A stretch of 64,000 nucleotides of DNA from positions 120,974 to 184,973 of the forward strand of contig QOQW01000009.1 in NCBI GenBank assembly GCA_003327425.1. Reading direction: 5' to 3'. A model generated the notes under the pieces. The model saw only the letters and a list, made by a program, of their open reading frames with translations, was not told where the DNA came from and ran no database searches. This stretch comes from Candidatus Ozemibacter sibiricus. GTDB taxonomy: Bacteria; Muiribacteriota; Ozemobacteria; Ozemobacterales; Ozemobacteraceae. Made by a program: the position numbers and the translations under genes. This document shows, piece after piece, positions 7,492 to 17,800 of the stretch; within the stretch, counting starts at the first letter, position 1, and every line of letters starts with the position of its first letter.

Positions 7492-8627
7492 CCGAACCCT
7501 TCTTCTCCTTCCATCTCGAATACGAGTCCCGTGAATGTCTCGCCCGCGTCGGGGTGCTGCGCACCCGTCGCGGGGAGGTCAGAACCCCCGTCTACATGCC
7601 GGTCGGCACCGCCGGTTCGGTCAAGACCCTGTCGCCCGAGGAAGTCCGGGCCGCCGGGGCGTCGATCATCCTGGGCAACACCTACCATCTCTACCTACGC
7701 CCGGGCACCGAGGTGCTCGAGCGGTTCGGCGGCCTGCACCGGTTCATGGCCTGGGACCGCCCCCTCCTCACCGATTCGGGTGGCTTCCAGGTCTTCTCGT
7801 TGAAGAAGCTGAACAAGATCACCGATGAAGGGGTGCTGTTCGCTTCCCACCTCGATGGGGCTCGCCATTGGCTGACCCCTGAAGAATCGATGCGGATCCA
7901 GCGCGCCATCGGGGCAGAGATCATGATGGTGCTCGATGAATGCTGCCCCTATCCGGCCGACGAGGCGACGGCTCGCTCCGCTCTCGAACGGTCGGCGCGC
8001 TGGGCGGCGCGCTGCCGCCGCGACCACCCGCCCGGTCGCAATGGCCAGGCCTTGTTCGGCATCGTTCAGGGCTCGACCTATCTGCCCCTGCGTCTGGAGT
8101 CGCTGGCCCGCACCGCCGAGCTGGGCTTCGAAGGGCTGGCCATCGGCGGGTTGTCGGTCGGGGAGCCGAAGGCCGAGATGATCCGCATCCTCGACGGGCT
8201 GATGCCGGCCATGCCGCGGGAATTGCCGCGGTATCTGATGGGGGTGGGCAGCCCCGAAGATCTTTTCTATGGCGTGGCTCGCGGCATCGACATGTTCGAC
8301 TGCGTGCTGGCCACCCGCATCGCCCGGCACGGCGCCGTCTTCACGCGGCGCGGTCGCATCGACCTGACCGCTCTGCCCTGGCGGATGTCCGATGAGCCGA
8401 TCGACCCGCGGTGCGCCTGCTACGCCTGCCGCACCTTTTCCCGCGGCTACCTGCGCCACCTGTTCAAAGCCAAGGAACTGCTCGCTCTGCGCATGGCCAG
8501 CTTGCACAATCTGACGTTTCTGATTAACCTGATGGAAGAGATCCGAGCCGCCATCGTGCAGGGGAATTTCCTGACTCTTCAACGGGAATTCCTCGCCGGC
8601 TATCTCAACCAGGAGGATCTGTCATGA
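7488..8627 (+). CDS. tgt: queuine/preQ1 tRNA-guanine transglycosylase Tgt
   Basis: Exchanges guanine 34 of GUN-anticodon tRNAs for preQ1. The 379 residues include the TDSGGFQVFS motif (catalytic Asp96), GIVQGSTYLPLR, GLAIGGLSVGE, the nucleophile region DMFDCVLATR (Asp271) and the zinc site Cys309, Cys311, Cys314 and His340 (CACYAC, SLHNL). The ATG at 7488 overlaps the queA stop (ATGA), and the tgt stop overlaps the next gene the same way. No other queuosine genes are in the window, so preQ1 supply is encoded elsewhere. Confidence 0.97.
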   Translation: MTEPFFSFHLEYESRECLARVGVLRTRRGEVRTPVYMPVGTAGSVKTLSPEEVRAAGASIILGNTYHLYLRPGTEVLERFGGLHRFMAWDRPLLTDSGGFQVFSLKKLNKITDEGVLFASHLDGARHWLTPEESMRIQRAIGAEIMMVLDECCPYPADEATARSALERSARWAARCRRDHPPGRNGQALFGIVQGSTYLPLRLESLARTAELGFEGLAIGGLSVGEPKAEMIRILDGLMPAMPRELPRYLMGVGSPEDLFYGVARGIDMFDCVLATRIARHGAVFTRRGRIDLTALPWRMSDEPIDPRCACYACRTFSRGYLRHLFKAKELLALRMASLHNLTFLINLMEEIRAAIVQGNFLTLQREFLAGYLNQEDLS

Positions 8628-9178
8628 GCGCCACCGAGAAGGAATTCCTGCAAGAGGGGATGACCTGCCTGAAAAACGGCGATCTGGAGCGAGCCGAAGA
8701 AATCTTCAAAGACTTCTTGCGGCAATTTCCAGGCAGCGACCTGGCCGACAACGCCTGCTATCAGATCGCCCAGATCAACCAGAAAACCGGGCAGAAAATG
8801 AAGGCGCTGTCCTGGCTCGACTACCTGCTGAAGAACTATCCCGACAGCGATGCCGCCTATTTCGCCAAGGATGAGCGCGAGGAGCTGCAACGGGAACTCG
8901 ATGCGATGGTGCCTGGTTCCCCCGAAGAAGCGTTCTCGAAGGCGAAAGCGGCGTTCGAGCAAGGAACCCACGAGGTGGCCGAGCAGCTCTTCCGCGAGTT
9001 TCTCGCCCACCACGGCACCCATCCCCTGGCCGGTGACGCCCATTACCACCTGGCGGTGATCTACGCCCGGCAAGGCCGAGCTGATGCCGCCCGTCGCCAT
9101 GGCGAGATCCTGCGGCGAGACTTTCCGGGCAGCGATGCCGCCTTCATGGTCGGCTACCTCCTTGGCCAGAAGGCCTGA
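8624..9178 (+). CDS. tetratricopeptide-repeat protein
   Basis: A 184-residue soluble protein made of two blocks of TPR-like helices resembling the YbgF/CpoB or YfiO repeat style. The blocks fall at residues about 6-75 (GDLERAEEIFKDFLRQFPGS) and 105-180 (HEVAEQLFREFLAHHG, GRADAARRHGEILRRDFPGS). No signal peptide or membrane segment is present, so a cytoplasmic scaffold is likely; its partner is unknown. It starts at ATG 8624 with GGAGG upstream and an ATGA overlap with tgt. It is the last gene of the block, followed by a strong hairpin. Confidence 0.8.
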   Translation: MSATEKEFLQEGMTCLKNGDLERAEEIFKDFLRQFPGSDLADNACYQIAQINQKTGQKMKALSWLDYLLKNYPDSDAAYFAKDEREELQRELDAMVPGSPEEAFSKAKAAFEQGTHEVAEQLFREFLAHHGTHPLAGDAHYHLAVIYARQGRADAARRHGEILRRDFPGSDAAFMVGYLLGQKA

Positions 9179-9208
9179 GAGATCCCTGAACATTTGACGG
9201 AAAAGGTC

Positions 9209-9237
9209 GCGCCCGCGGGCCAGAGGCCCGCGGGCGC
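9209..9237. terminator. bidirectional hairpin between converging genes
   Basis: A perfect 13-bp stem (GCGCCCGCGGGCC / GGCCCGCGGGCGC) with an AGA loop, between the TPR gene (plus) and a lipoprotein gene (minus). On the minus strand it is followed by GACCTTTTCC. It probably ends transcription from both sides. Confidence 0.6.
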
Positions 9238-9256
9238 CAGCCGCGATCGAGGAAGG

Positions 9257-10579
9257 TCAGTTGGGGGTGCCGTTCTCCGAGAGGAACACCTGGATGGTGA
9301 AAACGGTATTCCCATCCTCCTGCAAGAGGATGCCGGTTTTGCCGCCTGAGATCCAGCCGCGATTCTGGTTCACCGCCAGGACTTCCAACGGATAGCCGGT
9401 GGGCAGGCCGGAGAAGTAGGCTTCAGCGGTGTAGTTGTGACCGACCACATCCACATAGGGAACCACATCTTTGCCGCCCTGTTTGACATAGATCCTGACA
9501 ACCTCTCCGTTGAGCAGGGTCCCCGGCGCATCGGGCTTGGGCGGCGACGATTGCAGGACGACGCGCAGGTCGCGCCGGATGGGTTCGATGTTGGCGAAGT
9601 CGCAGTCGATGCCGCCGATGATGCCGCTGGGACGCTGGGCAGGAATGTTGACCGCGGGATTGATGGTGATCAGATCATAGCCGCGGATCTTGCATTTGAT
9701 CGCCACCTGTCCGACGGTCACCGGTACATTTGGGATGGTATAGACGACATTGCCCTTGAACGTTTCGGCGATATTGTTGGCCATGGTGGCGACCACGCGA
9801 CCGCTCGATTCCGCCCAGAAGGTCCAGTTCTGGAAATCCGGGGTCTGTCCGGCCTGCTGGCCGATCACATAGCCGGGCAGATTGCGCAGCGTGCCGGAAA
9901 TGGAGACCGTCATGGGAGTCATCTTGATCAACCCCAGATCGGTGGGGGTCGAGGTGATCTTGATCGGACCCGTGGCATAGGGCTGATAGTTTTCCGCCGT
10001 GATCAGGTAGTTGTGGTCGCCACCCTCCAGGCCGGTCCATCCGCCCTCTTTGAAGTCGTTGGCCATCTCGAACAGTTTCGATCTGATCTGCTCATCGGGA
10101 GACGTCTGCTTGACGGTGAAGTTGCGAAGGGGGTTGCCGGTCACCGCATCGACGGGATACCCTTTCAGAGTGCCCTTCGAATAGGCGATATTCTTGACCA
10201 TGGTCATCACCGGCGCCTGGACCGTTTCTCCGTTCTGGATGGTGGCCGTCACATAGGGTGTCGTCAGAGAGCCGACCAGGAAGATGTAGCCGGGTTTCTG
10301 GGCGCTGATCTGCCAGGTGCCCGGCTCGAGGTCCGACAGCCAGTACTGGCCATTGGCGCCAGTGGTCGTGGTCTTGCTGATGTTGCGCTGGCTGTGGGTG
10401 CCCGAGATCAGCACGTCGGCGATCGGCTTGTTGGTGATCGTCTCGAAGACGTGGCCAGTGGCTGTGCCGTTCTTGACACCCAGAGAGCCCTTTTCGCACC
10501 CGGTCAACAGGATGCTGGACAGGGCCAGTCCCACGAACAGAAGCCATCGCATGTGTGAATGCCGGAAGTCGCTTCCCAT
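9257..10579 (-). CDS. lipoprotein with carboxypeptidase-regulatory-like domain, GCEKG family member 1
   Basis: Exported 440-residue lipoprotein. The signal peptide ends in the lipobox LLTGC, followed directly by EKGSLGVK. Residues about 38-110 form a CarboxypepD_reg-like beta-sandwich (ATGHVFETITNKPIADV, then GANGQYWLSDLEPGTW). Further similar domains follow to about 430 without recognisable catalytic residues. The GCEKGxLGxK anchor is shared with the two lipoproteins on the opposite strand just upstream, so the three are paralogues. The ATG at 10579 has TGGAGG at 5 nt. It is divergent from the second member across 263 nt. Function is unknown; a structural or adhesive outer-surface role is an inference. 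Confidence 0.75.
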   Translation of the reverse strand: MGSDFRHSHMRWLLFVGLALSSILLTGCEKGSLGVKNGTATGHVFETITNKPIADVLISGTHSQRNISKTTTTGANGQYWLSDLEPGTWQISAQKPGYIFLVGSLTTPYVTATIQNGETVQAPVMTMVKNIAYSKGTLKGYPVDAVTGNPLRNFTVKQTSPDEQIRSKLFEMANDFKEGGWTGLEGGDHNYLITAENYQPYATGPIKITSTPTDLGLIKMTPMTVSISGTLRNLPGYVIGQQAGQTPDFQNWTFWAESSGRVVATMANNIAETFKGNVVYTIPNVPVTVGQVAIKCKIRGYDLITINPAVNIPAQRPSGIIGGIDCDFANIEPIRRDLRVVLQSSPPKPDAPGTLLNGEVVRIYVKQGGKDVVPYVDVVGHNYTAEAYFSGLPTGYPLEVLAVNQNRGWISGGKTGILLQEDGNTVFTIQVFLSENGTPN

Positions 10580-10750
10580 GGTTGCCTCCAGATCGACGGT
10601 TGAAAACTATCCAGACCAATCATCGGCACCTTCCAGCCAAAGTCTGAAAAGAAATCGCGAACGGCGGAGGAATTTTCGAGCCATGCTGGCCCGCCCGCTG
10701 GAGACGGAGCGGCTCTTCGAAAATGACCGTGGGGTGTCGATAGCAGGAGT

Positions 10751-10764
10751 GACCCTTCGGGGTC
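10751..10764 (+). other. UUCG-type hairpin in the divergent lipoprotein intergenic region
   Basis: GACCC-TTCG-GGGTC stem-loop, followed by an AAATTTTCC tract, about 80 nt before the second GCEKG gene. It could be a leader structure or an early terminator. The rest of 10580-10842 shows no clear promoter consensus. Confidence 0.35.
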
Positions 10765-10842
10765 GGGTCTAAATTTTCCGTTCCGGACGGTCGATGGAAT
10801 GATGAACGACACTGCCTGCGACTTCAGCCTGGAGGCCTCAGC

Positions 10843-12081
10843 ATGAACCCTGCGAAGAGAACCCCCTCGGGATTGGGCATCCTGCTGATCTTCTTCTCCC
10901 TCTTGTTCGCCGTGGTGGGTTGCGAGAAAGGCACCCTCGGTCTCAAAGGCGGCAGCATCTCGGGGACCGTCCTCGACAGCCGCACGTTGGTGGGTATCAG
11001 CGGGGTCAACATCACGGCCGTGACCGGCGAGGGCGAGACGCGCTCGAGCAAGTTCACCACCACCGATTCGCGGGGCAATTACCACATCTCGGACATGCGG
11101 GCCGGGGAATGGTCCCTGTCGTTCGACAAATTCGGGTACAACCCCATCTACGGCGATGACAACTCCACTGCCTCGGTCAAGGTGGTGGTGGTCAATAATG
11201 AGCACCGCACCGTACCAGAAGTGCGTTTGGTACAGAATTTCACCAATCAGTACATCGTCATCAAGGGATTGCTGAAAGATGCCCGCAATGGCACGGTCAT
11301 CACCTATGGCACCGTCCAGTTCATCTTCGGGACGCAGGCCTTCAATAATCGCCTGCCCAGCGAGTTCCAGAGCGGGTTTTCGGTGCCGGCCCAGACCGGC
11401 CCTCTGCCGATCACCATCAAGGTGGCGGGCTACGATACCTATACCACCACGCTGCCAGATGGCGTCACCGATCGCGATCTGGGGGTCATTCAGCTGCAGC
11501 CTCAGACCTACAAGATCGTCGGGGTCTGGAAGGATGTGCCGGGATGGGTCTTCCGCGACAATCCGACCGCGACCATCGTCGCCTATGCGGGCAATCGGGT
11601 GGTAGCCACCACGGCCGCCCAGCTTCAAGCGCAATCCTTCGAACTGACCGGCATTCCCATGGGCACCTCGGTGTCGGTCGAGTGCACGATCAAGGGCTAC
11701 CGGATGAATGGCCCCATGCCCATCGTTCCCAACAGCGATTTCCAGGGGGTCGTCTACCAGTCGTTTTCGCTCAAGACGAACTTCGCCCCCATCATGCGCG
11801 ACGTGCGCGTGGTGGTCACCGGACAGTCCCTCACCAACAATGACCGGGTCGGCGCGTATTGCAATGAGACCGGCACGGTCTGGCCCACCACCATCGTCAC
11901 CGGGGGTACCTTCGGGTTCGGGGTGCCGCGGGTCATCGATCTGGGGATCAATCAGGTGCCTACCGGCTACACCCTTTCCTTCACTGGCTACATCGTGGAT
12001 CAGGGCCGCACCGGGACGGTCCAGGTGCAGATCAACGACGACGGGGCCGATCCGCAGATCGTGACCATCCCGGTGAGCTGA
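10843..12081 (+). CDS. lipoprotein with carboxypeptidase-regulatory-like domain, GCEKG family member 2
   Basis: Lipoprotein of 412 residues with signal peptide and lipobox AVVGC, then EKGTLGLKGG. The N-terminal module (about 35-105; GGSISGTVLDSRTLVG, DSRGNYHISDMRAGEW) is a CarboxypepD_reg-like fold. Later segments repeat a short beta-strand pattern ending in QLQPQTYKIVGVWKDVPGW, matching the GTLRNLPGYV segment of member 1. No enzyme motifs are visible. The ATG at 10843 has GGAGG at 7 nt. It lies 40 nt upstream of member 3 on the same strand and is probably co-transcribed with it. Confidence 0.75.
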   Translation: MNPAKRTPSGLGILLIFFSLLFAVVGCEKGTLGLKGGSISGTVLDSRTLVGISGVNITAVTGEGETRSSKFTTTDSRGNYHISDMRAGEWSLSFDKFGYNPIYGDDNSTASVKVVVVNNEHRTVPEVRLVQNFTNQYIVIKGLLKDARNGTVITYGTVQFIFGTQAFNNRLPSEFQSGFSVPAQTGPLPITIKVAGYDTYTTTLPDGVTDRDLGVIQLQPQTYKIVGVWKDVPGWVFRDNPTATIVAYAGNRVVATTAAQLQAQSFELTGIPMGTSVSVECTIKGYRMNGPMPIVPNSDFQGVVYQSFSLKTNFAPIMRDVRVVVTGQSLTNNDRVGAYCNETGTVWPTTIVTGGTFGFGVPRVIDLGINQVPTGYTLSFTGYIVDQGRTGTVQVQINDDGADPQIVTIPVS

Positions 12082-12121
12082 CGGCATGAGCAGGGAAACA
12101 CCCTTCAGGAGGTTGGACGTC

Positions 12122-13588
12122 ATGAATATGCGCAGGTGGAATGGCTGGCTGCTGGCCATCCTCGGAATCACGATCACCCTCGCGCTGGGCTGTGAAAAAG
12201 GCGCCCTGGGCGTCAAAGGATCCCTGGTGACCGGTCGCCTGGTCGATGCCGACTCGCCTGCCGTTCCCGTGGTCGGAGCGCGGGTGACCATTTACTCCCA
12301 GCAACCTCCGACCGGTCTGGCCGAGTTGGCCGTGGGTCAGTTCTTCACCACGGTGACCAACGCTGAAGGGCGGTTTGTCTTCGAAGGGGTGGGGCCTGAC
12401 AAGATGATTCTCGAGGCCACTGCCATGGGGTATGAAGATTTTCGGTATCCCAGCGCTTCCGCCCCGATTCAGAACTTCTACGTGGAAAACAATTCCCATC
12501 AGGATCTCGGCGTCCTACAGATGCGGAAGATCGCCAATCCTCTGAACCGCACCACCATCATGGTCAAAGGCCAGATTCTCGATGGGAAGAGCAAAGACGA
12601 ATTGCCTGCCACCGCGACCCTGAGCATCTATTTCGATGGTCAGAAATTTCAAGACCGCGATATCACCTACGCCGAATTCAAGGCCGGGTTGACCATCCCC
12701 GCCAAGAACGGCGATTATGAATTGACCATCCTCACCCCGAACTATGCTCCCTACAAGAACACCGATGATCCGGCCAACCCGGTCAACGGGCGGGTGGACA
12801 ACGTCCTCAACATCGTGCTTACGCCCATCACCTACGATGTGCGGGTGCTGTTCACCAACAAGCCCTACTACATCAACAATCGGGTGGTGGAGCTGGGCAC
12901 CAATGGCCAATTCAACACCGGCAACAAAGACAAGTGTCAGGTCATGATCTTGAGCAAATATCTGGTGAACGGGGAAAAGAAAGTTCTGGCCTCAGCGACC
13001 GCGGTGGATCTCGACCCCTACGAACCTCAGGTGGTACTCTCCGGCATTTCGCTGCCGGCCGAAGTGCGGGTCTTCCTGTCGGGCTACAAGGTCATCACCA
13101 CCGATATTCCCTTCCTGCCCAACACCCAAGGGGTCATCAAAGTCGAGATGAACATGATGTCGACCCTGTTCACCAATGCCATCATCCGGCGGCCGGCCGC
13201 CTTCTCGATGATGGTGGATGCCAATGCCAACGCCTCCCCGCCGCTGACCCTCAGAATCGACGATCGCGTTCAGGTCCGGGTGCGCGGCATGCCCGGAACC
13301 GATCCGGTCACCCAGCAGGCGGTGGTCACCGACGTCGAGTGGGGGCCCGCCCCCTTGTGGACGATGGATGCGATCGACGATCCGATGGGTGGCGATGAAA
13401 CCCCTGAATATCGCTCCCTGCCTTGTGGTTACATCCTGCCCTTCGAGATCACCGCCTGGCTGGCCACGACCAACGTGGTCAACACCAACTTCTTCTTCGT
13501 CGAGCCGGTGCGGGAGGGAGAAGCCGTGGCCACCTTCACGGCCAACCTGTTGCTCAGCAACAAAGCGCTGGTGCTGCCGCGCAACTGA
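12122..13588 (+). CDS. lipoprotein with carboxypeptidase-regulatory-like domain, GCEKG family member 3
   Basis: Lipoprotein of 488 residues. Signal peptide (NMRRWNGWLLAILGITI) with lipobox LALGC, then EKGALGVKGS. Residues about 30-105 are a CarboxypepD_reg-like domain (VVGARVTIYSQQ, TNAEGRFVFEGVGP). The remainder is beta-rich with no recognised catalytic motif. The ATG at 12122 is preferred over one 12 codons upstream because GGAGG at 12108-12112 lies 9 nt before it and the signal peptide then starts properly. It is the third paralogue of the set and is followed by an 11-bp hairpin. Confidence 0.75.
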   Translation: MNMRRWNGWLLAILGITITLALGCEKGALGVKGSLVTGRLVDADSPAVPVVGARVTIYSQQPPTGLAELAVGQFFTTVTNAEGRFVFEGVGPDKMILEATAMGYEDFRYPSASAPIQNFYVENNSHQDLGVLQMRKIANPLNRTTIMVKGQILDGKSKDELPATATLSIYFDGQKFQDRDITYAEFKAGLTIPAKNGDYELTILTPNYAPYKNTDDPANPVNGRVDNVLNIVLTPITYDVRVLFTNKPYYINNRVVELGTNGQFNTGNKDKCQVMILSKYLVNGEKKVLASATAVDLDPYEPQVVLSGISLPAEVRVFLSGYKVITTDIPFLPNTQGVIKVEMNMMSTLFTNAIIRRPAAFSMMVDANANASPPLTLRIDDRVQVRVRGMPGTDPVTQQAVVTDVEWGPAPLWTMDAIDDPMGGDETPEYRSLPCGYILPFEITAWLATTNVVNTNFFFVEPVREGEAVATFTANLLLSNKALVLPRN

Positions 13589-13614
13589 TCGACAATCCAG
13601 TCCTGTCTCATCGC

Positions 13615-13640
13615 TCGCCCCCCTCGCCCGAGGGGGGCGA
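13615..13640 (+). terminator. 11-bp hairpin after the GCEKG lipoprotein pair
   Basis: TCGCCCCCCTC and GAGGGGGGCGA around a GCCC tetraloop, starting 27 nt after the stop codon. It lacks a U-run, so it may be rho-assisted or mainly protect the 3' end. A TTGACT -35-like hexamer at 13745-13750, before the EcsC gene, suggests a new transcript starts after it. Confidence 0.5.
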
Positions 13641-13801
13641 ATCGTCTCTTGGCGGTTCCATCAGATGGCCATTCACCTGCCCCTCCTCGGTCTTCGGACT
13701 CCTGCTCGCCATCATGCTGACAGACACGAATTCCTGTGGCCGAATTGACTCGCCGGATTGGATGTATTACTCATGGAGCAACGGCCACAAAGGAGACGAC
13801 C

Positions 13802-14650
13802 ATGGACAGTCGCCACGGAGACTACGAACAACAGCAGATTCGGGCCATCGAGGAATGGGAGGACCGGCCTCCCTCGCATCTGGCGCGCGCCGTCGGGTTC
13901 TTCTCGGCGCCGCTGACCTGGGCGGCCAAGCAGGTGGTGCCCGAGCCGACGATGGAGCAGGCGTTGAATGCCGCGTTCACCGCGGCCTCGGCCGTCTCGG
14001 GCAGCGACGATCTTCTGCAAGAGGCCAAAGCCCTGGGCTTCACCGCCACCGCGGTCACCGATTTCCGCGATGCCCCGTTGCATGTGTCGGATTGCCTGGT
14101 GGCCTCGGTGACCAGATGGGCCAAGGGGCTGGCCGGCGCCGAAGGCGCCGTCACCGGCATGACCGGCATCCTCGGCCTCACTGCCGATATCCCGGCGTTG
14201 ATCATCCTGGCCATCCGGACGATCCGCAAGATCGGCTATTGCTATGGATTCGACACCGCTCGCGACGAGGAACGGCCGTTCGTGCTGCATTGCCTCAGTG
14301 CGGGCGCCGCCAATGGGGTCGAAGAGAAAAAGGCGGCCATCGCTGCCGCCATGGAGCTACGGAACGTGCTCGACCAGCCCGCCGAGACCGCCCTGAAGAA
14401 GACCGAGAGCGAGATTCTCAGCCGTGAAGCGTTCGCCGCGGCGGTGCGCAATCTCGCCAAGCAGCTTTGCATCAACCTGGCGCGCCGCAAAGCGGCGCAG
14501 GTCATTCCGGTGGTCGGCGGCGGCATCGGAGCCGCGATGAATGTGCTGTTCATCACCGACGTGGCCGAGGCCGCCCACCGGTTGTATCAGAAGCGGCGTC
14601 TCGAGTGCCAGACCATCGATGCCACCCGGGCGCCGGTCGCCCAGCGCTGA
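13802..14650 (+). CDS. EcsC-family protein
   Basis: A 282-residue member of the EcsC family, whose biochemical role is not established (named after a Bacillus gene beside an ABC exporter). The family core is visible: WAAKQVVPEPTMEQALN near the start, then GAVTGMTGILGLTADIPALI with the adjoining IRTIRKIGYCYGF (about 120-155). The glycine-rich hydrophobic end is also present (VIPVVGGGIGAAMNVLF, about 235-255). The two hydrophobic stretches suggest membrane association. The ATG at 13802 has AAAGGAG a few bases upstream. No ABC transporter gene is adjacent; its neighbours are lipoproteins. Confidence 0.85.
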   Translation: MDSRHGDYEQQQIRAIEEWEDRPPSHLARAVGFFSAPLTWAAKQVVPEPTMEQALNAAFTAASAVSGSDDLLQEAKALGFTATAVTDFRDAPLHVSDCLVASVTRWAKGLAGAEGAVTGMTGILGLTADIPALIILAIRTIRKIGYCYGFDTARDEERPFVLHCLSAGAANGVEEKKAAIAAAMELRNVLDQPAETALKKTESEILSREAFAAAVRNLAKQLCINLARRKAAQVIPVVGGGIGAAMNVLFITDVAEAAHRLYQKRRLECQTIDATRAPVAQR

Positions 14651-14791
14651 GGGTTCCAGATTCCGTTGCGAGGCGTGCTCTTCCCGCTGACCTCCTGGGG
14701 GCGGGTAATAGCCAGTCTGGGGAGCAGGGCGAGGGAAGTGGTTGCCCTGCCTTCCCCATCTGGGGAGTCTTCCTTCTGGGGGAAAGGCTGT

Positions 14792-14806
14792 GGTAAGATG
14801 TTCCAA
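14792..14806 (+). promoter_or_regulatory. extended -10 promoter placed for a leaderless lipoprotein transcript
   Basis: TGG followed by TAAGAT (14794-14799), then 6 nt to the ATG at 14806. No Shine-Dalgarno sequence is present, and the predicted transcription start coincides with the start codon. Confidence 0.45.
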
Positions 14807-17800
14807 TGCGTTGGTTGGCGCTTTTCGCGGCGTTGGGGCTGGTGGCCGCCGCCTTCGGGTGTGGCGGCGGGGCGGGCGGTCCCGCGGCTCAACCGGTGGC
14901 GCCGGGGCCGACCCCGGGGGTCGCCCTCTCTGGCACGGCCTATTTCGCTGACCGCCAGTTGTATGGCGGGATTCCCATCCTGGTTCGTGATCTGACCGGG
15001 CGGCTGGTGGCGGCCACCCGAACCGACGTCAACGGCCGGTTCGCTTTTCCCACGCTTCCGGCGGGGGTCTACGATATCTCCGCGTCGGCCGGCGATGCCG
15101 AGGTGGTGTTCGCCGCCGGCGTCCAGATCACCGGCGCGGGGCGGGCCCTGCCTGAGGTCTCGCTGCTGGGCATCCAGACCGCCCTGGTCGACCAGATCGG
15201 GGCCTACAGCGTCCGGATCACCTTCCGTACCAACAAACCGGCGCTGTCCTCGGTCGAATACGGTCCGGCCGGGGATTTTCCCATCACCCAGCCGGTCTCG
15301 CAGTTCTTTGCCACCGATCACCGGATCACCCTGATGGGCTTATCCAACAACATGCCCTATGGGTTTGCCATCCTGCTGGTCGGAGAAGATGGCCAGAAGT
15401 TTCGCTATGATGGACTGTCGGCGCGTACGACATCGGGGCTCGGGCCCTCCCAGCTCTCCATCGCCATCAACAATGGCGCCTACGAGACCCAGAGCCCGGT
15501 GGTGACGCTGACGCTGCTGGCCAAAGACGCGCTGTTGATGCGGGTAGGCAGTTCAGAAGACCTGTCTGGCCTCGATTGGGAGGCCTACAGCCCCGAAAAA
15601 TCATGGACGTTCGATGCCACTCCTGGCCCCAAGCGCGTCTTCTGCCAGTTCCGGGATGCGGCGGGGTTGCTCTCGCCGGTGATCGGCGATTCGATCCTCC
15701 TGACCGCCGGGAGCGGCGGCTATGCCGGTGTCTGGATCAATGGCGGGCGGCCCTATGCGACGGATACCGCCGCGGTGCTCACCCTCCTCTATCCCGGGGC
15801 CGAGCAGATGATGCTGGCGCCGACCTCCGCCTTCACGCTCTCTTTCTGGGAACCTTACGTTCAATATCGTCGGTGGACGCTCAGCTCCGGAGACGGGGAA
15901 AAGACCGTGTATGCGAAGTTTTCCGGCGGGGGCGCCGACCCGACCAGGGTGTATTCGGCGAGCATCTACCTCGATACCTCCATCCCCACCGGTACCATGG
16001 TCATCAACAGCGGGGCCGCCAAGACCGCGACCACGGCCGTCCAGCTCGAGTTCGCCTTCCGGAATGTTCCCGTCTCGATGCAGATCAGCAACGAGACGCC
16101 GCCGGCCTCGAGCACCCCCTGGGAGAGCTATGTCACCCCCAAACCCTGGAAGCTGGCCGCCGTCGGATCGGGAACGCGCACGGTGTATGCCCGCTTCCGC
16201 ACCCGGACCAACCTCGAATTCGGGCCCTTGAGCGACACCATCGAGGTCGACGACACGCCGCCCGTCGGCAATGCGGCCGCCATCCGCAGCTCGGCCGACC
16301 CCCAGGCGGCGACCTTGACCAGTACGCTGGCGGCCTCGTTGCCGGTCTACCTCCACTTCGACGTGGTCGATGCCTCGACCGAGCGCGCCGACTACGCCAT
16401 CACGGCTGGATCGGTGACCAGCCCGCTGGCCGGGGCGTTCAAGAGCATCGGACGGCCGTTCCGCCCGATCGCCTTGACCTCGGGAGCCTTTCCGGCCGCC
16501 GAGAGCACGATCTGGTATCGGTTCGTCGACGAGATCGGCAACACGTCGAGCCTGGGGTACTTCCCCTTCACCATCGATGGGCCGCGGTTGATCGTCACTC
16601 CCGCGGAAATGGTGGTGCGGTCGGATGATCGTGTGCAATTCACCGCCGTAGCGACCAGGACCGTCGGCGATATTGGCCCCATCAACTGGTTCCTCACCGG
16701 CCCAGGCACGATCAACAACGGTCTGTATGTCGCTCCCTCGCTCATCGCCAACGAGGCCACCGCGGTGGTGACCGCGCGCTCCTCCTATCAGCCCGAGCTG
16801 TCGGCCCAGGCCCTGGTCTATCTGAAACGGCGGGTCGAACTGGCGGTCAGCGAACCGCCAGACAGCACCGAGCGTCCCTTGACCGTGGTTTCCCGCACGC
16901 TCGGCTTCAACACCTCGGTGTCCTACCTCGTGACGGTCTACAACAGCACGGCGCCTTTCGATCTGTATGAAAGCCCCGATTCTCCTCAAGGAACCGTGGC
17001 CATCACCGACCGCCAGGTGCTGGCCGACCGCTATCGGGCCCGACTGACGTATTCCTCGCCAGCCCTCGGCGGAGCGACCTTCACGACCACGGTTCGGATT
17101 CGCCCTCGCGACAATCCCTCGGCCTCAGGCACCTTCAACTTCTCGGTCGATGAAATCCCAAATCTGAATCTTTCACCCTTGCAAGTGGACAATGCCACGC
17201 CCGGCGCGCCGGTGACCTTGACCGCCCAGGTGCAAAGCACCACCGCCGAAGAGGTGGCCTGGTCGATCCATGACGGAGCCGGCAGTTTCGATCCCGTCGC
17301 CGAGGTCACCACCAAGGTCACCTCGACATCGCATCAGGTGCAGGTGTATGGCCGTGATACCCGACAGGTGGAAACCATCAAAGTGCAGGCCCAGCTCGTC
17401 AGCCGGCCCACCAAGATGGCCACCAGTACCATCACCGTGATTCCTCCCGTGCGAGTGCTCATCTATCGCAACGTGAACCTGACCGAGCGCTTCCCCAACG
17501 ATACCGCCGATACCGTGGCCGAGGTCGGGAAAATCCAGTTCTATGCCGAGGTCACGCCCAGAAACATCAGCGACACTTCGGTCACCTGGACCGTCAACGG
17601 TGGGGCTGGCGACTCCACCACGGGAACCATTTCGCCAGCGGGGCTCTATACCGCCCCCGAGCAGGTCACCCTCGCCAGCGTGCGGGTGAAGGCCACCTCG
17701 AAGTATGATACCTCGGCCAGTCATGAAATCTCCGTGCGGTTGAGCGATTTCTGGGCCCTGGTGCGGGGCAACATGGTGGATCGGGTGACGGGGGCGCCGA

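Noticed and set aside
10504..12291. 595-codon open frame antisense to the GCEKG lipoproteins
   Set aside because: Opposite two lipoproteins with lipoboxes and ribosome sites; composition is a GC-rich shadow without domains.
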